A DNA stretch of 64,000 bases, taken from contig NW_020654748.1 of the NCBI RefSeq assembly GCF_003589595.1, forward strand, positions 752,659 through 816,658, given 5' to 3'. The position numbers and the translations under genes are program-made. Below are positions 53,946 through 64,000 of this stretch, piece after piece. The DNA is from Hyposmocoma kahamanoa. Its lineage: Eukaryota; Arthropoda; Insecta; Lepidoptera; Cosmopterigidae. A model generated the notes under the pieces. That model had not been told where the DNA came from. It did not search any database and worked only from the letters and a program-made list of their open reading frames with translations. How positions within the stretch are numbered: position 1 is the stretch's first letter; the number at the start of each line of letters is the position of its first letter.

Positions 53946-54479
53946 AGTTATAATTAAGTTTTAATCTGAATAGCGTCCCCTCCCCGCCCGTGCGTCCGTC
54001 CGCCCATCTTTCGTCGCAACCCGACTCGGAGCGACCGAGTTGTATAATTTTATTTGTTACGTCATTACGTCACCACACTATAAATGCACACAGTAGGTAT
54101 ATTGCTATATTTAAGCACTTTTGCAATCTATAATATAACACACAGCAGTAACACAACGTACAAAGAACACATGCACAAATATTTAAGCAGTTTATTTCAT
54201 AATTCGGTTTTTTGGTGTAATGAAAATTCGAATAAAACGTTATTTCGGAAAAAAAATTCGAGTTTGTGATAGGTTACCGTAAATAGCATTTGAAAATGAT
54301 TTATAATAACACAAATGTCATTGGAATTTGTTCTCCAATTTAGTAGTAGGCGTAGATTTAGTATATAGGTATCTGTACCAGCCTAACGAATGCCAGAATG
54401 TCTAACCCTCTTCCGACATTCAGGCACGTCTTGGTACAAGCAAAGTTACAATCATGCCTTGTGCATCAGCATAGAACAC
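53946..54479. other. No gene recognised; GC pocket
   Basis: 53985-54035 is a C-rich patch (GTCCCCTCCCCGCCCGTGCG). The remainder is AT-rich and unassigned. Confidence 0.45.
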
Positions 54480-54600
54480 ACGTACCAAATTAGTATAAGT
54501 AGCTCATACAAAATGTAAACCTCACTCAGTCAACCAGAGTCAGTCAATCCTCATTCGGTATCCATTCAGTACCAGTAAACTCTCATCAAATATCCACAAC
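54480..54600 (+). promoter_or_regulatory. Possible TATA/initiator promoter (LTR or P element 5' region)
   Basis: TAGTATAAGTAGCTCATACA is followed ~30 bp later by CTCACTCAGTCAACCAGAGTC, an arthropod initiator-like TCAGT at normal spacing. It could belong to a solo LTR or drive the transposase remnant downstream. No second copy is present to define ends. Confidence 0.3.
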
Positions 54601-54838
54601 ATTATATTTTATTTTTATACCATGTAACCATGGTAAAGTATCCATAGATTGGCAATGCAAGTGAAAGAGCGTTAGTATACACGTATGTTAGAGCGAGACG
54701 GGTAGACGAGACCACTTCATTATACGCTATGAGCCTGTATGAACCTAGGGTGAACTGACAACGAAACAAACTTCGTTTATTTTTGAAAAATAATTGGTTT
54801 TAAAATGTGAAATAGTGTTAAACGGACGTTTATTAGTC

Positions 54839-57112
54839 ATGGTAACGTGTTCAGTGCCCGGATGTAACTAATCTAAAAAGGAAAACTCGCAGAATTGCAC
54901 ATTTCACATGTAAGTACTATAATCGAGGGCTGTAGCTCAGATGCATTGCGAGAGGTATTTCTATAAACTCAAACTATAATAATCTTCAATTTTATACTTT
55001 ATTTCACTTTTTTACATAATTTTGGCGTAGGGTTACGAAACAATGATCTTAATATGATATGTCAAGATCTTCTATTTTCTTAACATTCTTTTTCAAAGAA
55101 TTCTAAATACAAACTAACTCATTCAGCCAGCAATTCTACTCATAGAGTACGGCCTAGTCTACAGTACTATTTAAATTTTTAGTTGTCTAAAAGCACTACC
55201 ACAAAAGTCTTTTACATAAATATATCCGTAAAATTATACCATTATACCAGTGCATTAATAAATCAAATGTATATGAATTCAATTAAAAAATATATCAAAT
55301 ACGTGAATTTCAGAAATTCATAACCCCACTTTCATAGAGATTGACGCAATTGATAATATGTTATCAAGATATACGTTAACACATTGAATTTGACGGCCGT
55401 AATCATCATGAATATGTTGATGTAGGTAATGATATTCATGGAGATCACGTGGACAAGGCCAAAGAAGTGCTGGTGATAATGGCAGTGGCAATTAAATTTT
55501 TTTGGAAAATTCCAATTGCTTATTTATTTGGAAGAAGATTTACTACCGTACAGAAAACAAAACTTCTAAAACAATGTATTGATACATTATCAGATTTTGT
55601 AAAAATTGCGTGTGTTACTTTTGACGGCATAGCATCTAACATAAATATGTCAAAAATACTGGGTGCTAATTTAAGCACAGCTCCCTTTAGACCTTACTTC
55701 TCCTATAGAGGGCAAAAATATTACATAATATTAGATGCATGCCATTTATTAAAGTTGGTTAGAAATACTTTTGCAGAATATAAATGTTTTACTTACAATA
55801 ATGAAAATATTAGATACGAATTTATTGAAAATCTATGTAATCTTCAATGTGATGCCGGCTTGCATTTAGCGAACAGAATAACCACAAAACATACAAATTT
55901 TATGAATCACAAAATGAATGTGCGATTGGCAGCCCAACTGTTAAGTAATTCCGTCAGTTTAGAATTCTGCGGAGAAAAACAAAAATTGCCTTTGTTCAAA
56001 TACTGCCAAGCGACAGCCGAGTTTATGAGAAATATTAATAATATATTTGATATTTTTAACTCCCGAAACTTACTCAACTACGGATTTAAGAAACCCTTAA
56101 ATGCAAGAAATTTTGAAATAAATATAGCGGAATGTGACAAAGCCTATGTATATATCAATAATTTAAAATACAACGGTAAATCCTTGATAGAGAGTCGTAG
56201 AAAACTTGGCTTCATCGGGTTTTTGTCTAATACAATGGCTTTGAAGTGTCTCTATGTTGATTTGATAGAGTCAGGAAAATTTAAGTTTCTTCCAACTTAT
56301 AAATTATCGCAAGATCACTTTTCAGAAGAAACATTTTTCAGTGCAGTACGTGCTAGAGGAGGTTTTAATAATAATCCAACAGCCAGGCAATTCACAGCAG
56401 CATACAAACGACTTATTTGTCACGTCGAAGTGCAAATCAGTGAGAAAGCAAATTGTTTACCTCTAGAAAAAAATTGTGTGCTCAGCACTCAAAGACCACG
56501 CACTGAAGACACTATAAATTATACAACTGGACTTAGTGCAATAACAAAACCAGGCGACGATGTGGCTGTTGATCAAAGCCTGATCGATCATGAAGATTTC
56601 GACTTCGTATCGTCTTTGCCATGGATGCCTGAAGACATGGAGTCAGTGGTGATGTCCATCGTTTTGTATATATGTGGTTACGTGGTGAAAAAAATCGCAA
56701 AGAAAATCAAATGCGAACCTTGTGTTTCTGCCCTTTACGGTAAAGTTAAAGACACTACACTTATATACATGAAAGACGTAGGTGGCCTCGTTTATCCTTC
56801 TCTAGATGTTTACTGAATAAGTATTCTGTCTGAATGACTTTTTCGAAATGATATAAAATTTAAGAATGTCAATGAAAACATGTTTCTAAAATTAGTAAAT
56901 AAATGTCTTGTGTCATTATAACATTCTTTATTACACTTGATATTCATATGTACGATTCGACTGCATTATCCAATCATAAATACTTGTTAATAAAACTAAT
57001 AATTGAAACCTATCTTAATATTAGATTAAAATATGAAGCTAAACTGCAGAACACTTCGATGGAAAACTTGAGACATTTTTACAATAAGTTAGTTCTATTT
57101 GAAGGAAAATAA
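54839..57112 (+). pseudogene. P-element / THAP9-type transposase, decayed
   Basis: 54839-54909 encodes the start of a THAP zinc finger (MVTCSVPGCN) with a stop at codon 11, and ends at a donor-like GTAAGT. The main frame is open from 55380 to the stop after 56816 (M at 55449; upstream codons include YVDVGNDIHG). It encodes AKEVLVIMAVAIKFFWKIPI, CVTFDGIASN, LDACHLLKLVRNTFAEY and LSQDHFSEETFFSAVRARGG with FNNNPTARQF, all P/THAP9 transposase landmarks: catalytic Asp regions, the DACH-LKL-RN block and the distal Glu region. After 56819 the C-terminal tail continues in another frame (LIKLIIETYLNIRLKY, RHFYNKLVLFEG) to 57112. The second half of the THAP finger and the coiled-coil part were not found. 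No terminal inverted repeats recognised. Confidence 0.9.
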
Positions 57113-57116
57113 AAAT

Positions 57117-58290
57117 CCAATAACTTTATTTGTACTTTATTTGCATAGAGGGCTGTCTGTGATACCTAAATTGAAAAGATGTTTATTGTATGGATCATGA
57201 GCCATTAGGGCGGCAGTTAGAATGCGAAGCTCTTGCCTTTTGAGTAATTAATATTCGAGATAGACTGGCATTGAGCATTGGGAGTCCTTCCCTCGCCTGT
57301 CTACAAACCGTAAGGGTGGCACATGTGTTATTATGTGAAGATTTTGTACCTTTGTGTATAATGGTTCTGGAGCATTGGTAGAGGAGTGACACTATGGGTC
57401 CGACAGCCTCCGTCTCCGACCTTTTCCTGGCTAGTTCATCTGCTGCGTCATTGCCACGTGAGCCGCTGTGTCCTTTAATCCACTGTAGAGTTACGTGGTT
57501 TTGTACACATACCTCAATGAGAGCTTGATGACATTCATAAATGAGCCCATAGTTTATATCATAGCTGTTCAGTGCTTGAAGTACTGACATGTTGTCGGAG
57601 AGTATTCCAATGGAGTGATTCTTTACTCTTCTCGCTATGACTGCTTCTGCCGCCAACTTGATACCCATGCATTCAGCCTGGACTACTGTGTTGTGGTCGC
57701 CAAGCGGTGTTGATATTCTGCTATTGAGGTCTTCTGAGAATACCTGTAGTGAGTGTACCTGTTTCTGAATTTGCTTTCGATCCATCAGTAAAGAAGCGGA
57801 CCTCTCTGGGGTTCAGTCTTTCGTTGGGATCTTCAAACATTTGTATCTTGTAATTTTTGTCAAAGATGTATTTGTTTTGGGATCCTATCCACAGCCGCCT
57901 CCAGTAGCGGTTCCTCTTTAACAGTCTTATAAAAAAATTCTGTGTGAGGAGTCCTCATGTGCTTCCAAAGGGCTGTTCTGTTTAGACGCACTGCTGTTGA
58001 CGCCGCTTCCTGTCTAATGACGAACAGTGGGAGGGGTCGCAGGTCCAGCATCGCTTCGAGGGCCGCAGTTGGAGTTGTCCTCATGCTGCCAATCGTCGCC
58101 ATGCACGCTAGTCTTTGGAATTTGTCCAGCTTGTCGGTTGCGGTCGTCAGCTTGGTTCGTGGCCACCATACTATCGCGCCGTAACTGATCATGGGTCTTA
58201 TCACCGTTTTGTAGAGCCATGGTGAAAGTCCCCATTGTTTACCTACCATCCTATGGCACTGCCAAAAGGTGATAGTAGCTTTCTTAATTT
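57117..58290 (-). pseudogene. LINE 3' end: RT C-terminus plus RNase H
   Basis: On the minus strand, 58249-57860 encodes GLSPWLYKTVIRPMISYGAI, VWWPRTKLTTATDKLDKFQR and LRPLPLFVIRQEAASTAVRL, an RT thumb. RNase H follows: FTDGSKANSETG in one frame, then 57760-57195 in another with QAECMGIKLA, GILSDNMSVLQAL and WIKGHSGSRGNDAADELARK. The four RNase H positions (D of FTDGS, E of AEC, D of SDN, D of GNDAAD) are all present but split by a frameshift. LINEs with a C-terminal RNase H belong to I/R1/LOA-type groups. 5'-truncated near 58290. Confidence 0.88.
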
Positions 58291-58540
58291 TCTATTGAAT
58301 CATTAATTAATTTGTTAATTAACGTCTCGGCGGTTTGCGATAAGACATTTTGGTGAATACGACGAAGTGAAATGCCGGTGTAATATGTTAATCGATCTTA
58401 AAGATAAATTAGTGGATGGCGCAACACTATTTATCTTGCACACGTGCACATTATACGCACACAGATGTATTTTTGTTTTGGTCTCATCTCCAATACTTCA
58501 GGGCTATGGATATACTAAATCTATGGTAGTAGGTATTAGT

Positions 58541-58718
58541 AGAAGGAAAACATCGTGATGAAACCTACATACCGCAGAAGGTTTACAACCCTCGGAAAAC
58601 TTGTGACGTCCCCAACCCGCATCGAACCAACGGCGGACTATGGCAAAAACCCTCGTCTGAGAGGAGATACGTGCCCAGCAGTGGGACATATAAATGTGTT
58701 GATGAGGATGATTAAAAA
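58541..58718 (-). mobile_element. SINE D 5' part
   Basis: Reverse of the 6.3-kb type: GGAAAACATCGTGATGAAAC, GGTTTACAACCCTCGGAAAA, GCCCAGCAGTGGGACATATA, with GATGAGGATGAT at the end. Confidence 0.7.
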
Positions 58719-59639
58719 GCAAACCTCTTATGTTGCAGCATTTATTGCACACCTTCTACAACGGCTTACCTTCATCGAATATTTCCCATTCTTGACTGGT
58801 AAATAATATTGTTTTAATCGGATTAGTGTATTTTACTATTCTAATCGACACGGAATCGCATTAACTGAATTAGAAAGAGCTTTAACTCCATGTAGTAACG
58901 GCGAAAAATATGTCGTGCATTATGGTTTATTAATAAGCGGCCTAGGCTGACAGATTGACTTCAAATTTAATGTATTTGTGCTTATCCTGAAAATGAAAAA
59001 TCTGAAAGAAAATTGCTTATAAGATTATTGCCTGTTAGAATACTTCTGTAAAGCCCACTTCACGACACCGTCCAATTTAATTTCTTCCAAAACCATTGTG
59101 AACCTACTAACAATGCACCTGTCCAAAAAACGTGTTCTGAAAAAAGTCGTACATCAACAAAAGGTGCTTGAAAGCATTAAACAGATTGGTTGGCGAGAAA
59201 ATCTTTTACCCTACCCAAAGTCCCAATGCTTTACCAAAAACCATTCTTTTCCAACCACTTTTCCATGACCTTTTGAAAATATTAATATAGTTTAAACCGT
59301 ATGTCAACAAGAAATGGACGGTTAATGGGGGATTCTTGAAGACACTTGAGCTTCATTATTCTAATTGCTTTTCATGCGAACTCAAACGGTTCACTCTATC
59401 AAGTATAGCTCGCCGAAAATTACAGAGTATCTATTTTGATCAGAATAATGTGTTCGAAAGAAAATTGTTGTATTGGTCTTGAATTTTGACTTTAAGTATT
59501 TATTTATTGGTTCTGACTGAAAACCAAGTGCCTTGAGGGATATTGGATGCTGAGTCAGCGTCTTTAAACTGGTATGACAAAAATTTAGAATTTTTATATT
59601 TAAAATCACGTCTCACGTGTCACATGTCTCACGTTGCTC
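58719..59639. other. No gene recognised
   Basis: AT-rich, unassigned. A 72-codon minus frame (59391-59609) has no motif. Confidence 0.45.
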
Positions 59640-59850
59640 GAAAGCATGGCTTCTGGTGTAAGGCGGTCTTCGAATAGCAACCTTGAGGAGAAAAACTCTC
59701 CAGATAACGCAGATGAGTTGGAAGTATTAAGAAAGTGGTAGGGTTGAATTGGATATAGACGGCACTGAACCGAGAGAAGTAAGTGGCAGTAACTGAAGGA
59801 AGCCTACACCGATATGGTTGAGAACTGCTAGAAGGAAGAAAAAGAAGATA
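59640..59850 (+). pseudogene. Possible RTE-like LINE C-terminal relic
   Basis: RKW with a stop, then ERSKWQ with a stop and LKEAYTDMV (59731-59820) fits the end pattern RW-DDI----G--W---A-DR--W--LEEAY. Several stops; upstream sequence is too decayed to extend. Confidence 0.4.
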
Positions 59851-59892
59851 TTTAATCTATATCATTATTTAATTATATTTAGAAATATTCGT

Positions 59893-60000
59893 ACATTGGT
59901 ATAATAATACTTTATTATACATGTAACTTTATGTCAAAGTGCTTTTATCACATGAAAGTCATAAAAATAATGCGAAATATATGAAACAAATCATGTTATG
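59893..60000 (+). repeat. Repeat G copy 3
   Basis: ATTGGTATAATAATACTTTATT, GTCAAAGTGCTTTTATCACATG and AAAGTCATAAAAATAATGCG. Confidence 0.5.
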
Positions 60001-60098
60001 TGAAATTTTAGAACAGTCTTATTTAAGCATAAAAGTTATCGCCTAAGTTGGTTCGCAGAATCTTGAAACCTGTCTCCCAAAAAGTTGTAATTTTGCCG

Positions 60099-60338
60099 AT
60101 GTGGCGGGACGAACAAATCGTGGACCATGGTTTAACAGTTGCAGTGCCGCTCAGAGCCTTAAACTGCAAAGATCGGAGGGGCACTCCACGCCCGTCAGCC
60201 TAAGACATAAGTTGACAAGTCCCATGTGCCTGTCAAAACTGGAACGCAGTAATGCTCACATTACTGCTTGGCGGCAGAAATAGGTAAGATGGCAGTACTT
60301 CCTTGAACGAGCTCTTTAACAAGGAGCTGTACTGCTAA
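60099..60338 (-). repeat. Repeat B copy
   Basis: GTGGCGGGACGAACAAATCG, TAAGTTGACAAGTCCCATGT, AATGCTCACATTACTGCTTG and GGCAGAAATAGGTAAGATGG to AAGGAGCTGTACTGC. Some internal loss near the CACCAGGCG end. Confidence 0.82.
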
Positions 60339-60377
60339 TAAAATTGTACCATAGATAGGATTAATGTTTATCTGTGT

Positions 60378-60450
60378 AACATAAAAGCGAGGTATTAGTT
60401 GATATAATATTGTAATTAAATGAAATCAAAATTGAACAGAAATATGTGCG

Positions 60451-60487
<37 letters not shown>

Positions 60488-60731
60488 AAACACTCATTTA
60501 CACACACACGCACACATACACAAACACTCATTCACACACACTTCATGCATATATACACGAACATGCACTCACACAAAGTAACAGATAGGTTAATTTAGTC
60601 TTAGTTTATTAAGGTTAATGTAAGAGCAATGTTTAATTATTAATTGTAAAAAAGAGCGATGTTTCCTAACACTGACCTTTCCTAACCTAACCCCTGAATT
60701 ATTCCATGTACAGTGAAGTAATAAAATATTT
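60378..60731 (+). repeat. Repeat J copy 2 with CA microsatellite
   Basis: Same flanks as 9314-9710. The (CA)n tract (60452-60482) is shorter and followed by extra CATACACAAACACTCATT units. The segment between AAGGTTAATGTA and AAGAGCAATG is deleted relative to copy 1. Confidence 0.65.
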
Positions 60732-61302
60732 TGAATTTTGAAATATTTTTTGTAACAAAATTGTCGCTTTTGTTCAGGTGTAATATCAAGTCTAGTTTCT
60801 AGTATATTCTTAACCAATGAGAGCTAAGCCAAAATACCATATAATCTGCCATTTCACTAAAGTTTACTCTCTCACCAAGGATTGCCTTCTCACCAGGTTT
60901 CTAATGTGTTGATGACGGTGTTATAAAATAATGTTAAGTACATAAAGAAGACAGTGATATAATGTAAGCATAACATATCTAACTGTTATTGACTTGTTTA
61001 TGCCTACTACAGTCAAAGGTAAAAAATAAATTATGTTCCGTTGGGCGCGGACGTCCTGACGAGATTAATCCGAGATAATGGCCTCCGCGGCTTTTCATAT
61101 TTCGCAATATGAAATGGCTTATCTGTTTAATTTTTCTTAATTTCTTTTCTTGGCGAATATTTTTGAGCGGAAAATTAATGAATTAATTTTGGCTGACTTT
61201 AATTAAGCGAGTTTATTTTATGCTTGGTATTAATTAGCAGGAAAATGATGAGGCCAAGTCAACAACTACATCACGTGAGAAAACTAAGCCCATCTAAAGC
61301 AT
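60732..61302. other. No gene recognised
   Basis: Unassigned. One GC-richer patch at 61045-61100. Confidence 0.45.
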
Positions 61303-61551
61303 CATAGGGCTCCTTGTGAAAGAATTTGTCTCGGGAAGTACTGCCACCTTACCTGTTTCTGCCGCCAAGCGGTTACGTAAGTGTGTGAGTGCGTTTTTTG
61401 TTGCACTCCGGTTTGAAGGTTAAGAATGCTGGTAAAATTACAGGCACATAAAACTTGTCACCTTATGTCTCAGGGTGACAGGCGAGCATGCCTCAGATCT
61501 TTGCAATTTAAAGCTTTGAGTGACACTGCAACTGCTTGGGACAGGCGTGTG
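61303..61551 (+). repeat. Repeat B copy
   Basis: GGGCTCCTTGTGAAAGAATT, CTGCCGCCAAGCGGTTACGT, TTACAGGCACATAAAACTTG and GACACTGCAACTGC-GGGACAGGCGTG. Contains a GTGTGTGAGTGCGTTTTTTG insertion. A SINE C starts at its 3' end. Confidence 0.75.
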
Positions 61552-61737
61552 GCGTCTGACACGATTTGCTGGAAGACGTTGATTCGAATCCAACCGGATC
61601 TCACTTTGTAAGTGTTCTATCTTTGTTTAATAATAATAAGAAACTAGTGGAGTGATTTCACAAAAATAATTGAATATGATGGTGGTAAAACATCGTGACA
61701 TTCAATAAAAAACTTTAAAAAATATAATTAATACATA
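61552..61737 (+). mobile_element. SINE C 3' part, A box missing
   Basis: GGCGTCTGACACGATTTGCTG, GACGTTGATTCGAATCC (B box), GAAACTAGTGGAGTGATTTC and a tail with GAATATGATGGTGGTAAAAC. Mariner 2 begins directly after ACATA. Confidence 0.75.
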
Positions 61738-62856
61738 GGGCGCACTATAAGTTTCCGGAATGGCCACTTATATAAACAATATTTAAAAGGTAATTTCAAC
61801 ATTTGAAAATGGAACGGAAATAGGTTGTCTACATCACCATGAATTTAACTCGTGAAAATTTTCGTAGTATGATGTTTTACGACTTTAAGGGTAATTTAGC
61901 TCAGCGGAGCTTCGCTCGGCTTCAAACTGCTTTTGGTGATGAACCACCATGCAAGACGACTATTTATAGCTGATTTGCAGAATTCAAAATCTCAGTGACG
62001 AATTTCGTGATGGTCGCCCGTCCACTGCTGAGAACTACAAAAACATCGATGCTGTGCGCCGTATGATCAAAACAGACAGGCATGTGACATACGATGAGAT
62101 TCAGGCACCTTTAGGCATAAGCATGAGTCAAATACAACCAATACTACACAAACATTTGGGTATGAAAAAGCTGTGCTCTCGGTGGATCCCACACAGTTTC
62201 ACTGAGGCTCAAAAAATGGATCGTCACTTGGTGCAATACCATGCTTACCAGATTCAACGAAGGGTGACGAAACAAGGATTTATAGTTACCATCCCAAAAC
62301 AAAGCAGCAATCGAGCGTATGGGTCTTTCGAGATGAGCCGAAACCAACCAAAGTGGAGCGCGTGCAAAGTACCTTTAAGTAGATGATTGCTTCTTTTTAT
62401 ATTAAAACTGATCACGTGGCTACTGTTGCTTTGGAGAATCGTTGTACCGTGAATAGTGATTTGCCGGAAGTTATTGACACACTCCGTAAAAATAGCCGTA
62501 AACGCCGTATCATCCTGCACCACGATAATGCCAGTTCTCACACGGCCAGACAGACAAATGAATTTTTGAAGGTGAACAACGTTGACCTTATGAGCTATCC
62601 CGCGTACAGTCCCAGCCTGGCACCTTGTGACTATTATTTATTTCCAATTTTCATCACCTGAAGAAGCTGTCAAAGAGTATGAATAATATGTTTCAGAGAT
62701 TGTCGCGGAGGGGTTGTTATAATTGTTTTCAAAATTGGTTCTTTCATATAAAATGTACATTAATACTAACGAAGAATATTTTGAGAAACAATAAATTCAT
62801 TTTTTGACCATTTATAGTAATTTTGTTTCTTATTCATTCCGGAAACTTATGCGCCC
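61738..62856 (+). mobile_element. mariner 2 (Tc1/mariner, DD34D), decayed
   Basis: Left end GGGCGCACTATAAGTTTCCG after TA. Right end TTCCGGAAACTTATGCGCCC lacks three bases of the expected complement. Coding plus strand: NLTRENFRSMMFYDFKGNLA (from 61840) with stops, ISMSQIQPILHKHLGMKKLC in 62054-62386, the catalytic-domain middle (TKQQSSVWVFRDEPKP) in a shifted frame, and HHDNASSHTARQ with SLAPCDYYLF in 62383-62661. It keeps the middle segment that mariner 1 has lost, and is broken elsewhere. Same subfamily as mariner 1 by protein and TIR similarity. Confidence 0.92.
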
Positions 62857-63311
62857 ACGAATACGTGATAAACAACAGTTTATGTTATTTAGTCTGTGTT
62901 TTTAGTCAATTCACAAATTGTAATTCCTTGAACGTTCGCAATGTACATTATATATATATATATATATATATAGCATAATCACAAATATAACTAGACAGTT
63001 AACATACCAAGAACTGTCCGAAGCTATGAATTTACACGCGCTCCCTGCAGTGTGGAATTTAGTACTAGACGTAAAATAGAAAATTCCTGACACCAGCCAA
63101 GTTTTTGATTAAATTAACATCATAAGATATGTAACTTTATGCGTCCAAGTATTTAATTCAGCCGTGACACGTCGTGCACTAAACTCGAGATTTTATGATA
63201 TATTGCTACATAAATGCATTTGAATAAATAATGTCTTGTCTAGTTAAATAATGATTTAATGACATAGAATACAAATAATGATAACATTAAAAGAAGATAA
63301 GAACTTTTTTA
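62857..63311. other. No gene recognised; (TA)n
   Basis: A TA microsatellite at about 62948-62972, otherwise AT-rich. Confidence 0.5.
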
Positions 63312-63372
63312 TAAAAAAACCGACCTTATTAGTTTGTGGAATTACATCTATATTTGCCAATTAAGGACATAG
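63312..63372 (-). repeat. Repeat A end fragment
   Basis: TAAAAAAACCGACCTTATTA, GTTTGTGGAATTACATCTAT, ATTTGCCAATT, then unrelated sequence. Confidence 0.6.
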
Positions 63373-64000
63373 TCTAACTAAAGAATATAGTAATTTGTTA
63401 CAAGATAGGATATACCTTACCCGATCATATAAAATCTCGAAAACAGGCTAAAAAGAAAGTCTAAAACGATATATTTGGAAGAAGAGGATTGGTTTTCAAC
63501 TGAATAGCTACCTGTTAAACTCAAGTTTTATCCTAAAACTCGATAATTGCCCAGAGGTTAAAAGACACGCCACACCGCCCTCTGTCCCGTCAGGCGCCAT
63601 ATGGCGATTGTCAACGTCGGATCTACGTGAAATTTTTTCCGCCTCTTCTTCGTCATATTAATTTTCCTCATCTCCGAATATTTGGGCTCGCGTTGTCATT
63701 TTGCAGACATGGCCTTATTTTACCCATGGTGCATTATTATCATCACGCATGACTCAGTGAGATAGGAAAAAGTTATTCAAGTACACTTCCTCGGTCGCTG
63801 GTATACGCCTTTACTTCCTCCATACACGTCAAGCCTATCTCCCAACATAAAACGTCAATACGCAAAGTGAATACCTGCCAAGTAACTGCAGTTTTATACC
63901 TACGTCATGGTAAATCATTGTGCGAGCTTTATAGCAAGGAAGTTTCTCATTGCGTATTTTTATTGTTTGGCGGCAAAATTGTTTTTGTTTACATTGTAAT
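63373..64000. other. No gene recognised
   Basis: Unassigned up to the window edge. No shared repeat or motif seen. Confidence 0.45.

Noticed and set aside
1..64000. CRISPR array, bacterial operons, rRNA genes
   Set aside because: No spaced direct-repeat arrays, no dense same-strand genes and no rRNA-like stretches. The repeats and decayed transposons are eukaryotic.

Overview
The window looks like repeat-rich, AT-rich, non-coding nuclear DNA from an insect, most likely a moth or butterfly (Lepidoptera). This is inferred from the repeat families. Several tRNA-derived SINEs, a very abundant ~300-bp repeat (called B here), LINE 3' ends and degraded mariner copies all resemble families I know from lepidopteran genomes. 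I found no intact host gene, no bacterial-style operon, no rRNA, no convincing functional tRNA gene and no CRISPR array. Every protein-like stretch I recognise is a broken piece of a transposable element.

Layout. 1-9 kb: a hexamer microsatellite, SINEs, repeat A, many repeat B pieces, and LINE reverse transcriptase (RT) ends at 3.5, 7.3 and 8.9 kb. 9-19 kb: a microsatellite-bearing repeat (J), a DUF4817-type transposase fragment, a 370-bp MITE (P) with an 8-bp target duplication, a fold-back element, four LINE RT remnants and a second MITE family (Q). 19-30 kb: retroelement remnants, a hairpin inside a LINE copy, the second P MITE, a 0.6-kb element also present at 5.7 kb in inverse orientation, and a mariner (28.3-29.5 kb) inside a SINE. 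30-41 kb: RTE-like LINE ends, the second Q MITE, a long GT repeat, a full-length SINE D nested in repeat B, a Penelope-like element with GIY-YIG endonuclease bounded by inverted repeats, and the third P MITE nested in repeat B. 41-54 kb: a tandem SINE insertion, an 817-bp element with perfect 29-bp inverted ends, more B copies, and a SINE nested in repeat A. 54-64 kb: a decayed P-element/THAP9-type transposase, a LINE end with RNase H, and a second mariner.

The strongest biology is the nesting. Six insertions have exact or near-exact target-site duplications, so their order can be read directly: A before SINE C, B before P, Q and SINE D, and SINE C before element M. Two MITE families make 8-bp duplications, and the window also holds a relic transposase of a superfamily that makes 8-bp duplications. 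A link between them is only a hypothesis.

Names A, B, C, D, F-M, P and Q are local labels. Repeat boundaries were placed by comparing copies by eye and may be off by several bases unless a target duplication is stated.
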